Counted from the first letter of the stretch, positions 26,630 through 38,554 are shown. The stretch is 64,000 bases of DNA from Myxococcales bacterium (GCA_016792845.1 JAEUKH010000011.1:1-64000), one strand, 5' to 3'. The notes: generated from the sequence alone by a model not told the origin. Made by a program: numbers and translations.

Positions 26630-27283
26630 CTACGGCGCCCGGCGGCTGCGGACCCACACGCCCTCGGCGCGGGTGTACGCGACGCGGTCGTGGAGGCGGC
26701 TCTCGCGCCCTTGCCAAAACTCGAACGCGTCGGGCACCACGCAGAACCCGCCCCAATGCGGAGGCCGCGGTACGGCCGAGCCGTCGAAGCGCGCCGTCAC
26801 CTCGGCGAGCTGCGCCTCAAGGGCCGCCCGCGAGGGCACCGCCTCGCTCTGCGGTGACGCCCACGCGCCGAGCTGGCTCCCCCGCGGACGCGAGGCGAAA
26901 TACGCGTCTGCGGTCGCGTCGTCGACCCGCTCGACGGCGCCCTCGATGCGAAGCTGACGCTCAAGCGCGGCCCAATGAAACGTCAGCGCCGCGAAGGGCG
27001 CGGCCGCGAGCTCTCGGCCCTTGTCGCTCTCGAAGTTTGTGTAGAACACGAAGCCTCGCGGGTCGACGCCCTTCAAAAGCACCACCCGCGCCCGCGGACG
27101 ACCGTCGCGCGTCACCGTCGAGAGCACCATCGCGTTGGCCTCGGCGTCGGAGCTGCCGTGAGCCTCGTCGAACCATCGCTGAAACTGCACAAAAGGGTCG
27201 GGGTCGACCTCGGCCGGGTCGAGCCGCGCGGCGCGGTACTCGCGGCGGAGCGAAGCGAGCGCAAGGGGGTCTCGGGTGTTCAC
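26630..27283 (-). CDS. pdxH: pyridoxamine 5'-phosphate oxidase
   Basis: 217 aa with a GTG start at 27283, the usual family size; the long open frame upstream has no homology features. It makes pyridoxal 5'-phosphate using FMN. FMN and substrate motifs are clear: [67 protein letters not shown], and the C-terminal [20 protein letters not shown] followed by [10 protein letters not shown]. Confidence 0.93.
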   Translation of the reverse strand: MNTRDPLALASLRREYRAARLDPAEVDPDPFVQFQRWFDEAHGSSDAEANAMVLSTVTRDGRPRARVVLLKGVDPRGFVFYTNFESDKGRELAAAPFAALTFHWAALERQLRIEGAVERVDDATADAYFASRPRGSQLGAWASPQSEAVPSRAALEAQLAEVTARFDGSAVPRPPHWGGFCVVPDAFEFWQGRESRLHDRVAYTRAEGVWVRSRRAP

Positions 27284-27441
27284 AGTGGCGACGACCCTAG
27301 TGGCCCCGCCCCGCGGCGACAACGGGCCTTGCGCCCGACCATGCGGTAAGCGACAACCCCCTCGCGCCGAAGTCTGCGGGGTCTCAGGCCCCGGGGCGCT
27401 TCGGGCGCTCGAATTCACCTTTTGACCAGGCAATTTCGACC

Positions 27442-28404
27442 ATGACGCATCTGCGATGGGGCGCGCTAGCGGTTCTTCTGGGCTTCGCGCTCGGCTGCTC
27501 AAGCGAACCGGCACCTTCGAACAGCACCGACGCGGGGCCGAGCGACACCGGCAGCGTCACCGACACCGGGCCCGTCGATGCTGGGCCCGCCGACGCGGGG
27601 CCCTCGCGCTGCGGGAGCGAGACCCCTGACGTGAGCGCCATCCGTCGCACCGAGGGCCTCGTGGTGGGGCGCGACGGCACGCTGTACTACTCGCAAGCCA
27701 ACGCCGTGGGTCGGCTCCGTCCGGGCATGGAGCCCGAGGCGCGTTGGGCGGTGCTCCCCGGCTCGACGGGCACGGTCTGGGGCATGGTGATCGACCCGAG
27801 CCGCAGCCGGCTCTATGTGGGCTCTCCGTCGGCGGGCCGCATCTTCGCGGTGACCCTCGAAGACACGCCCACGGTGACGACCTACGTGCCCAGCGCGGGG
27901 CAGCCCAACGGCCTCACCCTCGGCCCCGACGGGGCGCTCTACTACAGCGATTTCGGCGGCAACCAGGTGTACCGCGTGCCCCCCGACGGCATGCGCGCCG
28001 CGGTGACCACGAGCGCCATCGCGCAGGCCAACGGGGTCGCCTTCGGGCCCGACGGCAACCTCTACGTGTGCAGCTATGGCGCCGGCACCGTCTTGCGGCT
28101 CACCCTCACCGACGGCGCCGAGACGGCCCGCGCGGTGGCGGTGCGCGGCGTGGGCAGCCCCGACGGCATCGCCTTCGACAGCATGGGCCGCATGCTCATC
28201 ACCGACAACGGCATGGGGCGGCTCCTCAGGGCCGACGCCGACGGCAGCAACGTGATGACCCTCCGCAGCGGCATCTCGTCGGCCGCGAGCCTCGATTTTG
28301 GGGTCGGCGCGCTGCGCTGCTCAGACCTCTTCATCGCCTCCGGGGGGGCGATGGTGCGCTACGAGTACGACGGCATGGGCGCCACCGTGCCTTGGCAGAA
28401 TTGA
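27442..28404 (+). CDS. SMP-30/NHL-type beta-propeller lipoprotein
   Basis: 320 aa. Lipobox ALGC, then an (DTG/DAG) linker with [13 protein letters not shown]. The body is a beta-propeller of the SMP-30/gluconolactonase or NHL type, with repeated GPDGxLYYS/xFG and VYRVPPDG units ([65 protein letters not shown]). The gene for the small DUF6918-like protein starts 21 bp downstream. Confidence 0.8.
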   Translation: MTHLRWGALAVLLGFALGCSSEPAPSNSTDAGPSDTGSVTDTGPVDAGPADAGPSRCGSETPDVSAIRRTEGLVVGRDGTLYYSQANAVGRLRPGMEPEARWAVLPGSTGTVWGMVIDPSRSRLYVGSPSAGRIFAVTLEDTPTVTTYVPSAGQPNGLTLGPDGALYYSDFGGNQVYRVPPDGMRAAVTTSAIAQANGVAFGPDGNLYVCSYGAGTVLRLTLTDGAETARAVAVRGVGSPDGIAFDSMGRMLITDNGMGRLLRADADGSNVMTLRSGISSAASLDFGVGALRCSDLFIASGGAMVRYEYDGMGATVPWQN

Positions 28405-28425
28405 TCGAGAAAGAGAGCGTTTTCG

Positions 28426-28875
28426 ATGGCTGATCTCAAGACCGTACTGACCGACCCGGCGCGCCGGGCCGAAGTGATCCGTGACGCCGAGCGGCTCCTC
28501 GAAGACGAGGTCGATCGCAAGTCTGGGCTCTCGGGCCTCGCGATCAAGGGCGCCTTCAAGGTCGTCAAGGGCGCCAAGCCCGGCATGGTGCACGACGTGA
28601 TCGACGGGCTCCTCAACGATTTCGCCGCGCGGCTCGACCCGATCTACCAGGCCTACCTCGCGCAGAAGGGCGACATCGTCGGCTACTTCACGGGCCGCAA
28701 GGGCGACGTGGCCGACGCGCTGCTCGGCATCACCGACGACCGCGCCCGCACGACCCGCCACACCGCGCTCAAGAAGGCCTACGAGAGCCTCCGCCCCCAG
28801 GGCAAGAAGAACGTCGAAGAGGCCGTGGCGGGCATCGCGCGGCTCATCGACAAGCACGGCAAGGCCGCGGGCTGA
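28426..28875 (+). CDS. conserved small helical protein, DUF6918-like
   Basis: 149 aa, soluble. It opens MADLKTVLTDPARRAEVIRDAERLLEDEV and has SGLAIKGAFKVVKGAKPGMVHDVIDGLL. This resembles the actinobacterial/myxobacterial DUF6918 family from memory, a family of unknown function. The C-terminal half is Lys/Arg-rich helix. It follows the propeller lipoprotein closely, but the functions look unrelated. Confidence 0.6.
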   Translation: MADLKTVLTDPARRAEVIRDAERLLEDEVDRKSGLSGLAIKGAFKVVKGAKPGMVHDVIDGLLNDFAARLDPIYQAYLAQKGDIVGYFTGRKGDVADALLGITDDRARTTRHTALKKAYESLRPQGKKNVEEAVAGIARLIDKHGKAAG

Positions 28876-28950
28876 CTCCGCGCACGGGCGCGCGTCGGGC
28901 CTCACCGTGGCCCTTGTCGCCGCGCCCCGGGGCGACTACGACCCCCTCGC

Positions 28951-29826
28951 ATGAACCTCGAAGCCGCGCGGGCCGCGCTGACGCTCTTCCCGGGTGAAGA
29001 CGCGGGCGCATTTGTGTCGGGTCTCTTCGCCCTCGACGCCGAGACCCTCGCGCGGGCCTCGTGTGTGCTCTTCCACGCGGGCGACCCGGTGCTCACCGAC
29101 GGAGGCGCCTTCCCGCGGTGCGACGCGGTCGCGGCCTTGGGCCCGGGCGCTTACCATTCGGTAGGTCACCTCGACGGGGTGCCCTTGGTGGCCGCCGAGA
29201 TCGACGACAAGACCGTGCTCCCCGCGGGGCTCGCGAGCCCGAACCTCCGCGGCCTCGCGATGCGCGCGCCGGGCGCCGTTTGGGCCGCCGCCGCGTACGC
29301 CTCGCAGGTGCTCCACTGGGCGCGCACGAACCGCTTCTGCGGCCTCTGCGCGGCGCCCATGGTGCAGCGAAAGCCCCTCGAGCGCGCGATGGTCTGCACG
29401 GCCTGCGGCCACTCGGTCTGGCCGCGTCTCGCGCCCTGCACCATCGCCCTCGTGTACGACCGCGCGGGGCGGGTGCTGATGACCCGCAAGGCCGAGTGGC
29501 CTGCCGGGCGGTACGGGCTCGTGGCGGGCTTCCTTGAGCCGGGCGAGACCCTCGAAGCGTGCGTGCGCCGCGAGGTGTACGAAGAGACCGGCGTGCGGGT
29601 GGGGCGGGTCGACTACGCGGCGAGCCAGCCGTGGCCCTTCCCGCATCAGCTCATGGTGGGGTACTTCGCCGAGGCCGAGAGCGACGCGGTGAGCCTCCTC
29701 GACGGCGAGCTCGAAGACGCGCGGTGGTTCGCCCATGACGCCCTGCCGCAGCTGCCGCCGCGGCTCTCGATCGCGCGCTCGCTGGTCGACGCGTGGCGGG
29801 CGACGCTGGCACCTACCGATCGGTAG
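28951..29826 (+). CDS. nudC: NAD(+) diphosphatase / NADH pyrophosphatase
   Basis: 291 aa. It hydrolyses NAD(H) to NMN(H) and AMP, and in the family also removes NAD caps from RNA. A four-Cys zinc ribbon (CGLCAAP ... CTACGHSVWP), the Nudix box GFLEPGETLEACVRREVYEETGV and the NudC-specific SQPWPFPHQLM are all visible. The stop codon lies inside a 16-bp perfect palindrome (29812-29827). No operon partner is evident on this strand. Confidence 0.93.
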   Translation: MNLEAARAALTLFPGEDAGAFVSGLFALDAETLARASCVLFHAGDPVLTDGGAFPRCDAVAALGPGAYHSVGHLDGVPLVAAEIDDKTVLPAGLASPNLRGLAMRAPGAVWAAAAYASQVLHWARTNRFCGLCAAPMVQRKPLERAMVCTACGHSVWPRLAPCTIALVYDRAGRVLMTRKAEWPAGRYGLVAGFLEPGETLEACVRREVYEETGVRVGRVDYAASQPWPFPHQLMVGYFAEAESDAVSLLDGELEDARWFAHDALPQLPPRLSIARSLVDAWRATLAPTDR

Positions 29827-29827
29827 G
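29812..29827. repeat. 16-bp palindrome CCTACCGATCGGTAGG, copy 1
   Basis: Perfect inverted repeat spanning the nudC stop codon. An identical copy lies at 31700-31715. It resembles an operator or a genome-wide palindromic motif. Confidence 0.7.
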
Positions 29828-29832
29828 CGCGC

Positions 29833-32359
<2,527 letters not shown>

Positions 32360-32502
32360 TGCGGGGTCTCTGTGGGTACTCGCAAAAGCACCCTCACTTC
32401 AAGTGACTCCGCGCACGCGCCGCGCGCCCGCAGCGCCGTCGCGTCTTCGGCAGCGGCCCCGGCGCGGGTCGTTCTGAGAAGGGTGCCAGGGTGGGGCGTC
32501 GC

Positions 32503-33873
32503 TCAGGAGTGACGTCGGCGGAGGCGCCAGGCCACACCCGCGAGGGCCGCGAGGCAGAGCGCGGGCGGGAGCTTCGAGGTCTGTGAGGGGGCGGGCCGGA
32601 CGGTGCAGCTCGCGCCGCCCGAGGCCTCGTTTTCGACGGGGAGGGGCGCGCCGCCGTCAATACCCAGGCCGGCGTCGACGCGGGTCTGGGCGCCGCCGTC
32701 AGGCTGCGGCACACAGCCCGGGAAGGTGGGCGCGTTGCGCTGCTCGCCGTACTCGTAGAGGCGCACCCGGGCCCCGAGGTCGCTCGCGCGCATGGTGAGG
32801 TCGCGGTCGAGCATGCGGCCGAGGAGGTCGGCCCTGAGGCGGGTCACCCAAGGGCTCGGCCCGAGGCCCTGGAAGGCCACCGCGACGTCGTCTTCGACGT
32901 TGGCCACGGGGGTCATGGCGCCGCCCGCGTCGTTGGCCGAGACCCCGGCGTCGGGCCGAAAGCGCGTGAGGTTCAAGCCGTACTGCGTCCAGGTGGCGCT
33001 GTCTTGGGTGGTGCTTGACTCGGTGAGCCAGAGGCGCCCCCCGGCGGCGTTGTTGAGGCGCTCGAAGGCGTTGAGAAAGTCTTGGCTCGGGCTGCGCGGG
33101 CCGTTCCAATCCCACACGAGGTCGCTCGAACGCACCTCACCGTTGGGGAAGTTCTCAGCCTCGATGCGTGAGGGCGCGAGCACCACCAGCGAGAGGCCCA
33201 CCTTGTCGGCCACCCCCGCGGCGATCATCCGCAAGGGCAGCCGCGGCTGGTAACCCTCGAAGGTCACCCGCACGGGGCTCATGCGGTCGATGCCCTCGCC
33301 GGGCCTGAGGCGCAGGGCGATGTAGTCCATGTTCATCGCGGTGTAGTGGTCGATGATGGGCTCGACCGCCGAGGGCACCACGTAGCCGTTGTCGCGGAGC
33401 CAGTTGCGAACGGCCATCGCGTCGGTGCCCCGGATGATGCTCACCGCGTAGGGCCCGATGACCTCTTCGCGCAGCACCGTCACCCCCGCATCGGCTGCCG
33501 CGCTCGCGTCGACGGCGCCGCCCGCGCTCGGGGCCTGCACGCAGCCCGCGGGGATGCTCAACCGCGGCGGCTGCACGATGGGCGCCGTGAGCTGATCGGC
33601 GGTGGTCATGAACTCGTTGGTCGCGAGGGCCACGCGGGTGCGCTCGGTGAAGCGGATCGGCAAGATCCACGAGAAGTCTTGCGGGCGCCCGGTGTACCTG
33701 AACTGATCCCACAGGGTGGTCTGCTGGTTCGAGAGGGCGAGCACCATGCGGTGGTCGGTCACCACTTGCACGGTCTGCGGCGGCGCAAAACAGCCTCCGC
33801 AGGCGTCGGCCACCTGGGGCGCGAGGGTCGACACGAGGGCCACAAAGCCAAGGGCGCGAAGCGTTCGTTTCAC
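32503..33873 (-). CDS. DUF2330 family protein with C-terminal anchor
   Basis: 456 aa with a GTG start at 33873; GGAG lies upstream. A signal peptide ends before ADACGGCFAPP. The DUF2330 core is recognised by VQVVTDHRMVLAL, QFRYTGRPQDFSWILPI and LRPGEGIDRMSPVRVTFEGYQPRLPLRM. The C terminus has a Cys (GGASCTV), a hydrophobic helix (PPALCLAALAGVAWRL) and RRRHS, a MYXO-CTERM-like sorting tail. It is a paralogue of the gene 56 bp upstream; the two are probably one operon. Confidence 0.82.
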   Translation of the reverse strand: MKRTLRALGFVALVSTLAPQVADACGGCFAPPQTVQVVTDHRMVLALSNQQTTLWDQFRYTGRPQDFSWILPIRFTERTRVALATNEFMTTADQLTAPIVQPPRLSIPAGCVQAPSAGGAVDASAAADAGVTVLREEVIGPYAVSIIRGTDAMAVRNWLRDNGYVVPSAVEPIIDHYTAMNMDYIALRLRPGEGIDRMSPVRVTFEGYQPRLPLRMIAAGVADKVGLSLVVLAPSRIEAENFPNGEVRSSDLVWDWNGPRSPSQDFLNAFERLNNAAGGRLWLTESSTTQDSATWTQYGLNLTRFRPDAGVSANDAGGAMTPVANVEDDVAVAFQGLGPSPWVTRLRADLLGRMLDRDLTMRASDLGARVRLYEYGEQRNAPTFPGCVPQPDGGAQTRVDAGLGIDGGAPLPVENEASGGASCTVRPAPSQTSKLPPALCLAALAGVAWRLRRRHS

Positions 33874-33929
33874 TGGAGGGTCTCCGTCAAAAGAGGGTGA
33901 GGGCGAAGGAGGAGGCTGCGAGGCGACGC

Positions 33930-35228
33930 TCAGCCCTGGCTGCGACGCCGACGGGCCAGCACGGTGACCGCGAGGCCCGCGAGCAAGACGCCGCCGAACG
34001 AGCGCGTCTGCGAGGGCGAGGGCTGCACCGCGCAGCCGTTCGAGCTCTGCTCGCCGCCCGCGTAGAAGCCGTCGTCGGTGGGGCACACGGTGTCGTTGAC
34101 GGCGGTCTGGATCTGGTAGTTTTGCTCGACCCGCGCGTCGGTGGCTGAGGCCCCGAGCTGGAGGTCTCGGTCGAGGGCCGCGGCCCCGAGCTCGGTGCGG
34201 ATGCGGGTCACCCAAGGGGCGCTCAGCCCGCGGGTGGCGACGCGGTAGTCGCCCATGGTGTCGGGGTCTTCGGCGAGGCTCCGGGCGTCGAAGGAGGGCT
34301 GGAAGCCGCCCGGGCCGAAGCTGTTGCTCGCGCTGAAGGCGTTGAAGGGCAGCGCCGACTCGGTGACCCAGCCGCGGTTCTGCGAGGCGCGCAGGGTCTG
34401 GTCGAAGAGGCTGCGGTAGTTCGAGCTGTTGGTGTTCCAATCCCAGACGATGCGGCTGCGGTCGATGGTGAGGGCGGGGTAGTTCTGCGACTCGTAGCGC
34501 CCTTCGCCGACCACGAAGAGCGAGATGCCGACCTTGTCGGCGATGCCCGCGGCCACCATGCGCAGCGGCAGCACCGGCGAGGGCGTGGCGAAGCGCACCC
34601 GCACGGGCTGCATCGCGTCGACGCCCTCCCCCGGACGCAGACGCAAGGCCACGAAATCAGTGCGCATTTCGTTGTAGTACGAGAGGATCGGCTCGACCCC
34701 CGGCGGCACCGCGTAGCCGTTCTCGCGGAGCCACCGCGCGAGCGCGTCGTTGCTGTCGGCGCGGATGGTCACCGTCTGGTACGGGCCCACCACCGCCGAC
34801 TGGAGCACCGTCACCCCCGCGTCGGCCGAGCCCGCGCCGCCCCCCGTGGCCGAGTCGTTGGCCGAGGCCAGAACGCCCCGCGCCGCGCGAGGGCACACCC
34901 GCCGCGGAGGCGCCTGAAGGCGCACCGTGGTCAACGCATCGAGGCGGTCGAAGAAGGCCGCCGAGGCGAGCTCGACCTGGACGTCGCCGCGCACGGGCAA
35001 GATCCACGAGAAGTCTTGGGGGCGGCCGGTGTACCGAAACTGATCCCACAAGATCGACTCGTCGGGGTGGATGGCCATCACCATGCGGTGATCGGTCACC
35101 ACCTGCACCGTCTCGGGCGGCGCGAAACAGCCCCCACACGCCGAGGCTTCGGCCCCGAGCGCGCTCAGCCCGAGGGCCCCGACCAACGCGAGACCCCACC
35201 GAAGACCCTGGTGTGATTGCTTTGCCAT
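33930..35228 (-). CDS. DUF2330 family protein, paralogue, with MYXO-CTERM-like tail
   Basis: 432 aa from the ATG at 35228. It shares ACGGCFAPP, VQVVTDHRMVMAI, DQFRYTGRPQDFSWILPV and LRPGEGVDAMQPVRVRF with the downstream paralogue. The C terminus is NGCAVQPSPSQT, a hydrophobic helix (GGVLLAGLAVTVLA) and RRRR, typical of myxobacterial surface sorting. Function of DUF2330 is unknown; the CGGCFxPP motif right after the signal peptide is characteristic. A possible sigma-54 promoter lies 30-45 bases upstream of the start. Confidence 0.85.
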   Translation of the reverse strand: MAKQSHQGLRWGLALVGALGLSALGAEASACGGCFAPPETVQVVTDHRMVMAIHPDESILWDQFRYTGRPQDFSWILPVRGDVQVELASAAFFDRLDALTTVRLQAPPRRVCPRAARGVLASANDSATGGGAGSADAGVTVLQSAVVGPYQTVTIRADSNDALARWLRENGYAVPPGVEPILSYYNEMRTDFVALRLRPGEGVDAMQPVRVRFATPSPVLPLRMVAAGIADKVGISLFVVGEGRYESQNYPALTIDRSRIVWDWNTNSSNYRSLFDQTLRASQNRGWVTESALPFNAFSASNSFGPGGFQPSFDARSLAEDPDTMGDYRVATRGLSAPWVTRIRTELGAAALDRDLQLGASATDARVEQNYQIQTAVNDTVCPTDDGFYAGGEQSSNGCAVQPSPSQTRSFGGVLLAGLAVTVLARRRRSQG

Positions 35229-35257
35229 AAACCGTACCTTGGCAAGCCTCGTACCAA

Positions 35258-35273
35258 AGCACAAGTGCCGCCA
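35258..35273 (-). promoter_or_regulatory. possible sigma-54 (-24/-12) promoter
   Basis: On the minus strand TGGCGGCACTTGTGCT keeps the invariant GG and GC at 12-base spacing (consensus TGGCAC-N5-TTGC). It would start transcription near 35247, about 20 bases before the DUF2330 gene start. Match judged by eye only. Confidence 0.35.
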
Positions 35274-35389
35274 AAGTGCTTTGTGGGAAGCAAATTGTGG
35301 TTGCGCCACCCTGTGCCATGGGGCGTGGGCCGTGCACCTCGGTCACAGATTCGGGGTGCCCCGGGGCTGCGTGCTAGGGTCGCCGGGCG

Positions 35390-36814
35390 ATGAACGACAA
35401 CGCGCTCTCTCTCAGCGACTCGGGTTCGAAGCCGCTCACGGTGGCCGAGCTGACGCGCGCCGCGAAGGGCTTCATCGAAGAGAGATTTGGGCCCTCGGTG
35501 TGGGTCGAGGGAGAGGTCGCCTCGGCGCACCCGAGCCCGAGCGGCCACCTCTATTTTGAGCTCAAAGACGACCGCGAAGACGTCCGCCTCGCGTGCGTGA
35601 TGTGGAAGGGTAACCGCGCGCGGCTCACCCTTGAGATGAAGGCCGGCGACCGGGTGCAGCTGCGGGGGCGCCCGACGATCTTTCCGGGCCGAGGGCAGTT
35701 TCAGTTTACCGCCGATGCGGCCATCGCGGCGGGGGCGGGGGCTCAGGCCGCGGCGCTCGCGGCGCTGAAAGAGAAGCTCCGCGCCGAGGGGCTCTTTGAC
35801 CCCGCGGGTCGGCGTCCGTTGCCGCGCTTTCCGAGGGTGATCGGGGTCGTGACGAGCGCCACCGGGGCTGCGCTCGGTGACATCGTGCGCGAGTGCGATC
35901 GCCGGGCCCCGTCGAAGATCGTGGTGAGCCCGACGATGGTCCAGGGCGCCGGGGCGGCCGAGAAGATTGTGGCCGCGCTGACGCTCATTCAGCGCGTCCG
36001 CGCGCTCGACGTGGTGATCATCGGCCGCGGTGGCGGGGCGAGCGAAGACCTCGGGGCCTTCAACGACGAGGCGCTGGCGAGGGCCATCCGCGCGTGCAAG
36101 GTGCCCGTGGTCTCGGCGGTGGGGCACGACGTCGACCACACCATCGCCGACCTCGTGGCCGACGCGCGGGCCACCACGCCGACCCAGGCCGCGGCCCTGG
36201 TGACGCCCAATTTCGCTGAGATCCGTGAGTCCCTCGACGCCCGTCAGGCCGCGCTCCGACGGGCCGTGCGGCTCGCCCTGCGGCAGCGCGAGGTGAAGCT
36301 CGGGCGGCGCAAACTGCCCGACCCGAGGCTCCGGGTGAACGAGCTTCGCCAGCGCTTCGACCATCAGGCGTCGGCCCTCGCGCAACAGCTCAAGCTCCGC
36401 CTCCGCGGCGCCGGGGCGCGGCTCGATGCGCTCGAAGCGCGGCTCCAGGGCGCGCACCCGGCGGCCCGCGTTCGCGAAGACCAGGCCATCATCTCGGCGC
36501 ACCGCGCGCGGCTCGAACCTGCGGCGTTGCGTCTCCTTCAGCGCACCCGCGACCGCTTGGGGGCCCTCGAGGCCAGGCTCCTGCGCGCGGTCGAGAAGCT
36601 CGTCGAAGCCCGCAAGGTGCGGGTCGGCCTCGCCGCGGGCAAGCTCCACGCCCTCTCTCCTTTGGCCATCTTGGAGCGCGGCTACGCGGTGGCCCTTCAC
36701 AACGGGCGTGCCCTCACCGACGCCGCCGACGTGCGCGCGGGCGATCGCGTGTGGGTGCGGCTCCATCGCGGCGCCTTCGAGGCCGAGGTGCAAAAGGTCG
36801 AGCCCGGGCCGTGA
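35390..36814 (+). CDS. xseA: exodeoxyribonuclease VII large subunit
   Basis: 474 aa. The OB-fold N domain (VWVEGEVASAHPSPSGHLYFELKDD, VRLACVMWKGNRARL) and the catalytic domain (RVIGVVTSATGAALGDI, DVVIIGRGGGASEDLGAFNDEALARAI, VSAVGHDVDHTIADLVADARATTPTQAA) are textbook. A long coiled-coil region follows. The enzyme degrades single-stranded DNA and needs a small XseB subunit; no xseB is visible next to it. It overlaps aroE by 4 bases (GTGA). Confidence 0.95.
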   Translation: MNDNALSLSDSGSKPLTVAELTRAAKGFIEERFGPSVWVEGEVASAHPSPSGHLYFELKDDREDVRLACVMWKGNRARLTLEMKAGDRVQLRGRPTIFPGRGQFQFTADAAIAAGAGAQAAALAALKEKLRAEGLFDPAGRRPLPRFPRVIGVVTSATGAALGDIVRECDRRAPSKIVVSPTMVQGAGAAEKIVAALTLIQRVRALDVVIIGRGGGASEDLGAFNDEALARAIRACKVPVVSAVGHDVDHTIADLVADARATTPTQAAALVTPNFAEIRESLDARQAALRRAVRLALRQREVKLGRRKLPDPRLRVNELRQRFDHQASALAQQLKLRLRGAGARLDALEARLQGAHPAARVREDQAIISAHRARLEPAALRLLQRTRDRLGALEARLLRAVEKLVEARKVRVGLAAGKLHALSPLAILERGYAVALHNGRALTDAADVRAGDRVWVRLHRGAFEAEVQKVEPGP

Positions 36815-37671
36815 CCCCGGAGCCGCTGCGTTTGGGGCTCCTGGGCGCCCCGGTGGGCCACTCGCGCTCGCCCGCGATGATGGCCGCTGCGCTGACCTCG
36901 GCGGGGCTCTCTGGGCGCTACGAGGCCCACGAGGTGAGCCCCGCGTCGCTCGAAGAGACCCTTCGGGGCCTCGACGCGGCGGGCTTCGACGGGCTCAACA
37001 TCACGGTGCCCCACAAGGTGCGGGTGGCGGCCTGGGCGGGCCTCGCGGGGCTCTCCGGCGCGGCCGCGGCGCTGGGGGCGGTCAACACCCTCGTGCGGCG
37101 GCCCGACGGGTGGTGGGGGCACAACACCGATGCTACAGGGCTCGCCGAGGTCTTCGCCGACGCGGAGGTCGCCCTCGACCGCGGCGGGGTGGCGCTCTTG
37201 GGGGCAGGCGGCGCTGCGCGGGGCGCGCTCTGGGCGGCGCGGGCGGTGGGGGCCGGGGCCGTGACGGTGCTCGTGCGGAGCGCGGCGCGTGCCGAGGGCC
37301 TCGCGAGGCTCGCTGACACGCTCGGGCTCGGGTGCGAGGTCTATGCGGCGCCGGGGCCTGGGCTCGACGCGGCGCTGCGTGGGTGCGGGCTCGTTGTGCA
37401 GTGCAGCAAGGGCGGTATGACGGGTGAAGACGCGCTCCCGGGGTGGTGGGTCGATGCGGTCTGTTGCAGTGCAACAAACGCGCGGGTGGCAGAGCTGGTG
37501 TATGCCCCGCGCGAGACGGCCTTTCTCGCGGCGACGGCGCGGGCGGGGCTGCGGCGCATCGACGACGTCGGCGCCCACATGCTCGTCGCCCAAGGCGCCC
37601 ACGCCTTCTCGCTCTGGACGGGCCGCGCCCCCGACCGACGCGCCATGTTCGCCGCGGCCTTCGGCGTCTGA
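36811..37671 (+). CDS. aroE: shikimate dehydrogenase
   Basis: 286 aa with a GTG start at 36811 overlapping the xseA stop. It reduces 3-dehydroshikimate with NADPH in aromatic amino acid synthesis. Motifs: GAPVGHSRSPAMM, NITVPHKV (catalytic Lys), GAVNTLV, HNTDATGL (catalytic Asp) and the NADP loop LLGAGGAARGALWA. The usual YxPxxT near the C terminus appears as VYAPRETAFL. Coupling with xseA is likely translational only. Confidence 0.92.
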   Translation: MTPEPLRLGLLGAPVGHSRSPAMMAAALTSAGLSGRYEAHEVSPASLEETLRGLDAAGFDGLNITVPHKVRVAAWAGLAGLSGAAAALGAVNTLVRRPDGWWGHNTDATGLAEVFADAEVALDRGGVALLGAGGAARGALWAARAVGAGAVTVLVRSAARAEGLARLADTLGLGCEVYAAPGPGLDAALRGCGLVVQCSKGGMTGEDALPGWWVDAVCCSATNARVAELVYAPRETAFLAATARAGLRRIDDVGAHMLVAQGAHAFSLWTGRAPDRRAMFAAAFGV

Positions 37672-37791
37672 GCCGAAGCGAGCTCCCGAAGCGCGCTCCC
37701 GAAGCGCGCTCCTGCCCAGGCGCCGCGCCCCGCAAGCCCCGCACCCGCCGCGCCGTGACAGCGCCGATCGCGTGCTTGCGCCCCGAAGTTA

Positions 37792-37809
37792 GAAATGATA
37801 TTCATTCTC
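37792..37809. promoter_or_regulatory. Fur/Zur-like operator upstream of rpsD paralogue
   Basis: GAAATGATATTCATTCTC is an imperfect palindrome in an AT-rich patch. It agrees with the 19-bp Fur consensus at about 14 positions when aligned by eye. It ends 26 bases before the ATG of the S4 gene, and a weak promoter (TTGCGC, 17 bases, TATTCA at 37799) would overlap it. A metal-sensing repressor is likely; iron versus zinc cannot be decided by eye. Confidence 0.5.
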
Positions 37810-37835
37810 AAAATCTTTCTCAGGAGGTTTTCAGA

Positions 37836-38447
37836 ATGTCGCGTTACACGGGTCCGCGGTTGAAGAAGGTTCGGGCGCTCGGGTGTGAGCTGCCGGGTTT
37901 GACGCGCAAGTCGGCCGAGCGTCGGCCGTACCCGCCGGGGCAGCACGGCCAGGCCCGAAAGAAGCTCTCTGAGTACGCCGTTCGGCTCCGCGAGAAGCAG
38001 AAGCTCAGGCTCAACTACGGCGTGAGCGAGCGCCAGCTCCGGAGCATCGTCGACGAGGCCCGTCGGCAGCCCGGCGAGACCGGCGCGTCGCTCCTGGCCT
38101 TGCTCGAACGCCGTCTCGACAACGTGGTCTGGCGCGCGGGCTTTGCGGCCACCATCCCCGCGGCGCGGCAGCTCATCAACCACGGTCACCTCTTGGTGAA
38201 CGGCCGTCGGTGCGACATCGCCTCGGCGCGGGTCTCGGTGGGCGACACCCTGAAGCTCGACGCGGCCCTCGCGCAGAACCCGCACGTCGTCGAGGCCCTC
38301 TCGCGGGCCGAGGTCTTGCGCCCGGGGTGGCTCTCGGTGAACGAGCCCGAGCGCGCGATCTCGGTGGTGGGCGAGCCCGATCGCGAGAGCGTGCCCCTCA
38401 AGGTCGAGACCCACCTCGTGGTCGAATTCTACGCGCGGAGCCTCTGA
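37836..38447 (+). CDS. rpsD: 30S ribosomal protein S4, cysteine-free (C-) type paralogue
   Basis: 203 aa from the ATG at 37836 behind a strong CAGGAGG. The frame is open further left but lacks homology there. S4 features: ERRPYPPGQHGQARKKLSEYAVRLREKQKLRLNYG, LLERRLDNVVWRAGFAATIPAARQLINHGHLLVNGRRCDI (S4 RNA-binding domain). The N-terminal zinc ribbon of the C+ form (four Cys) is absent; GCELPGLTRK replaces it. It stands outside any ribosomal operon, so it is probably a second copy, and the Fur/Zur-like box suggests use under metal shortage. Confidence 0.92.
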   Translation: MSRYTGPRLKKVRALGCELPGLTRKSAERRPYPPGQHGQARKKLSEYAVRLREKQKLRLNYGVSERQLRSIVDEARRQPGETGASLLALLERRLDNVVWRAGFAATIPAARQLINHGHLLVNGRRCDIASARVSVGDTLKLDAALAQNPHVVEALSRAEVLRPGWLSVNEPERAISVVGEPDRESVPLKVETHLVVEFYARSL

Positions 38448-38453
38448 GGCCGC

Positions 38454-38479
38454 AGGGCCCGGGTCGGCGCGCGGGCCCT
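38454..38479 (+). terminator. GC hairpin after rpsD
   Basis: AGGGCCCG / CGGGCCCT stem (8 bp, 10-base loop) followed by TTGC; the short T-run makes it a weak intrinsic terminator candidate, starting 6 bases after the stop codon. Confidence 0.4.
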
Positions 38480-38554
38480 TTGCTGCGCTGCAACATTGGT
38501 GTCGGGAGGTTGAGCGCGGGTCGCGAGAGTCGTAGTGTCCGCGCCTTGTCTGTG

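Noticed and set aside
36811..37835. xseB next to xseA
   Set aside because: The gene following xseA is aroE, and no 70-90-codon frame with XseB features is present nearby.
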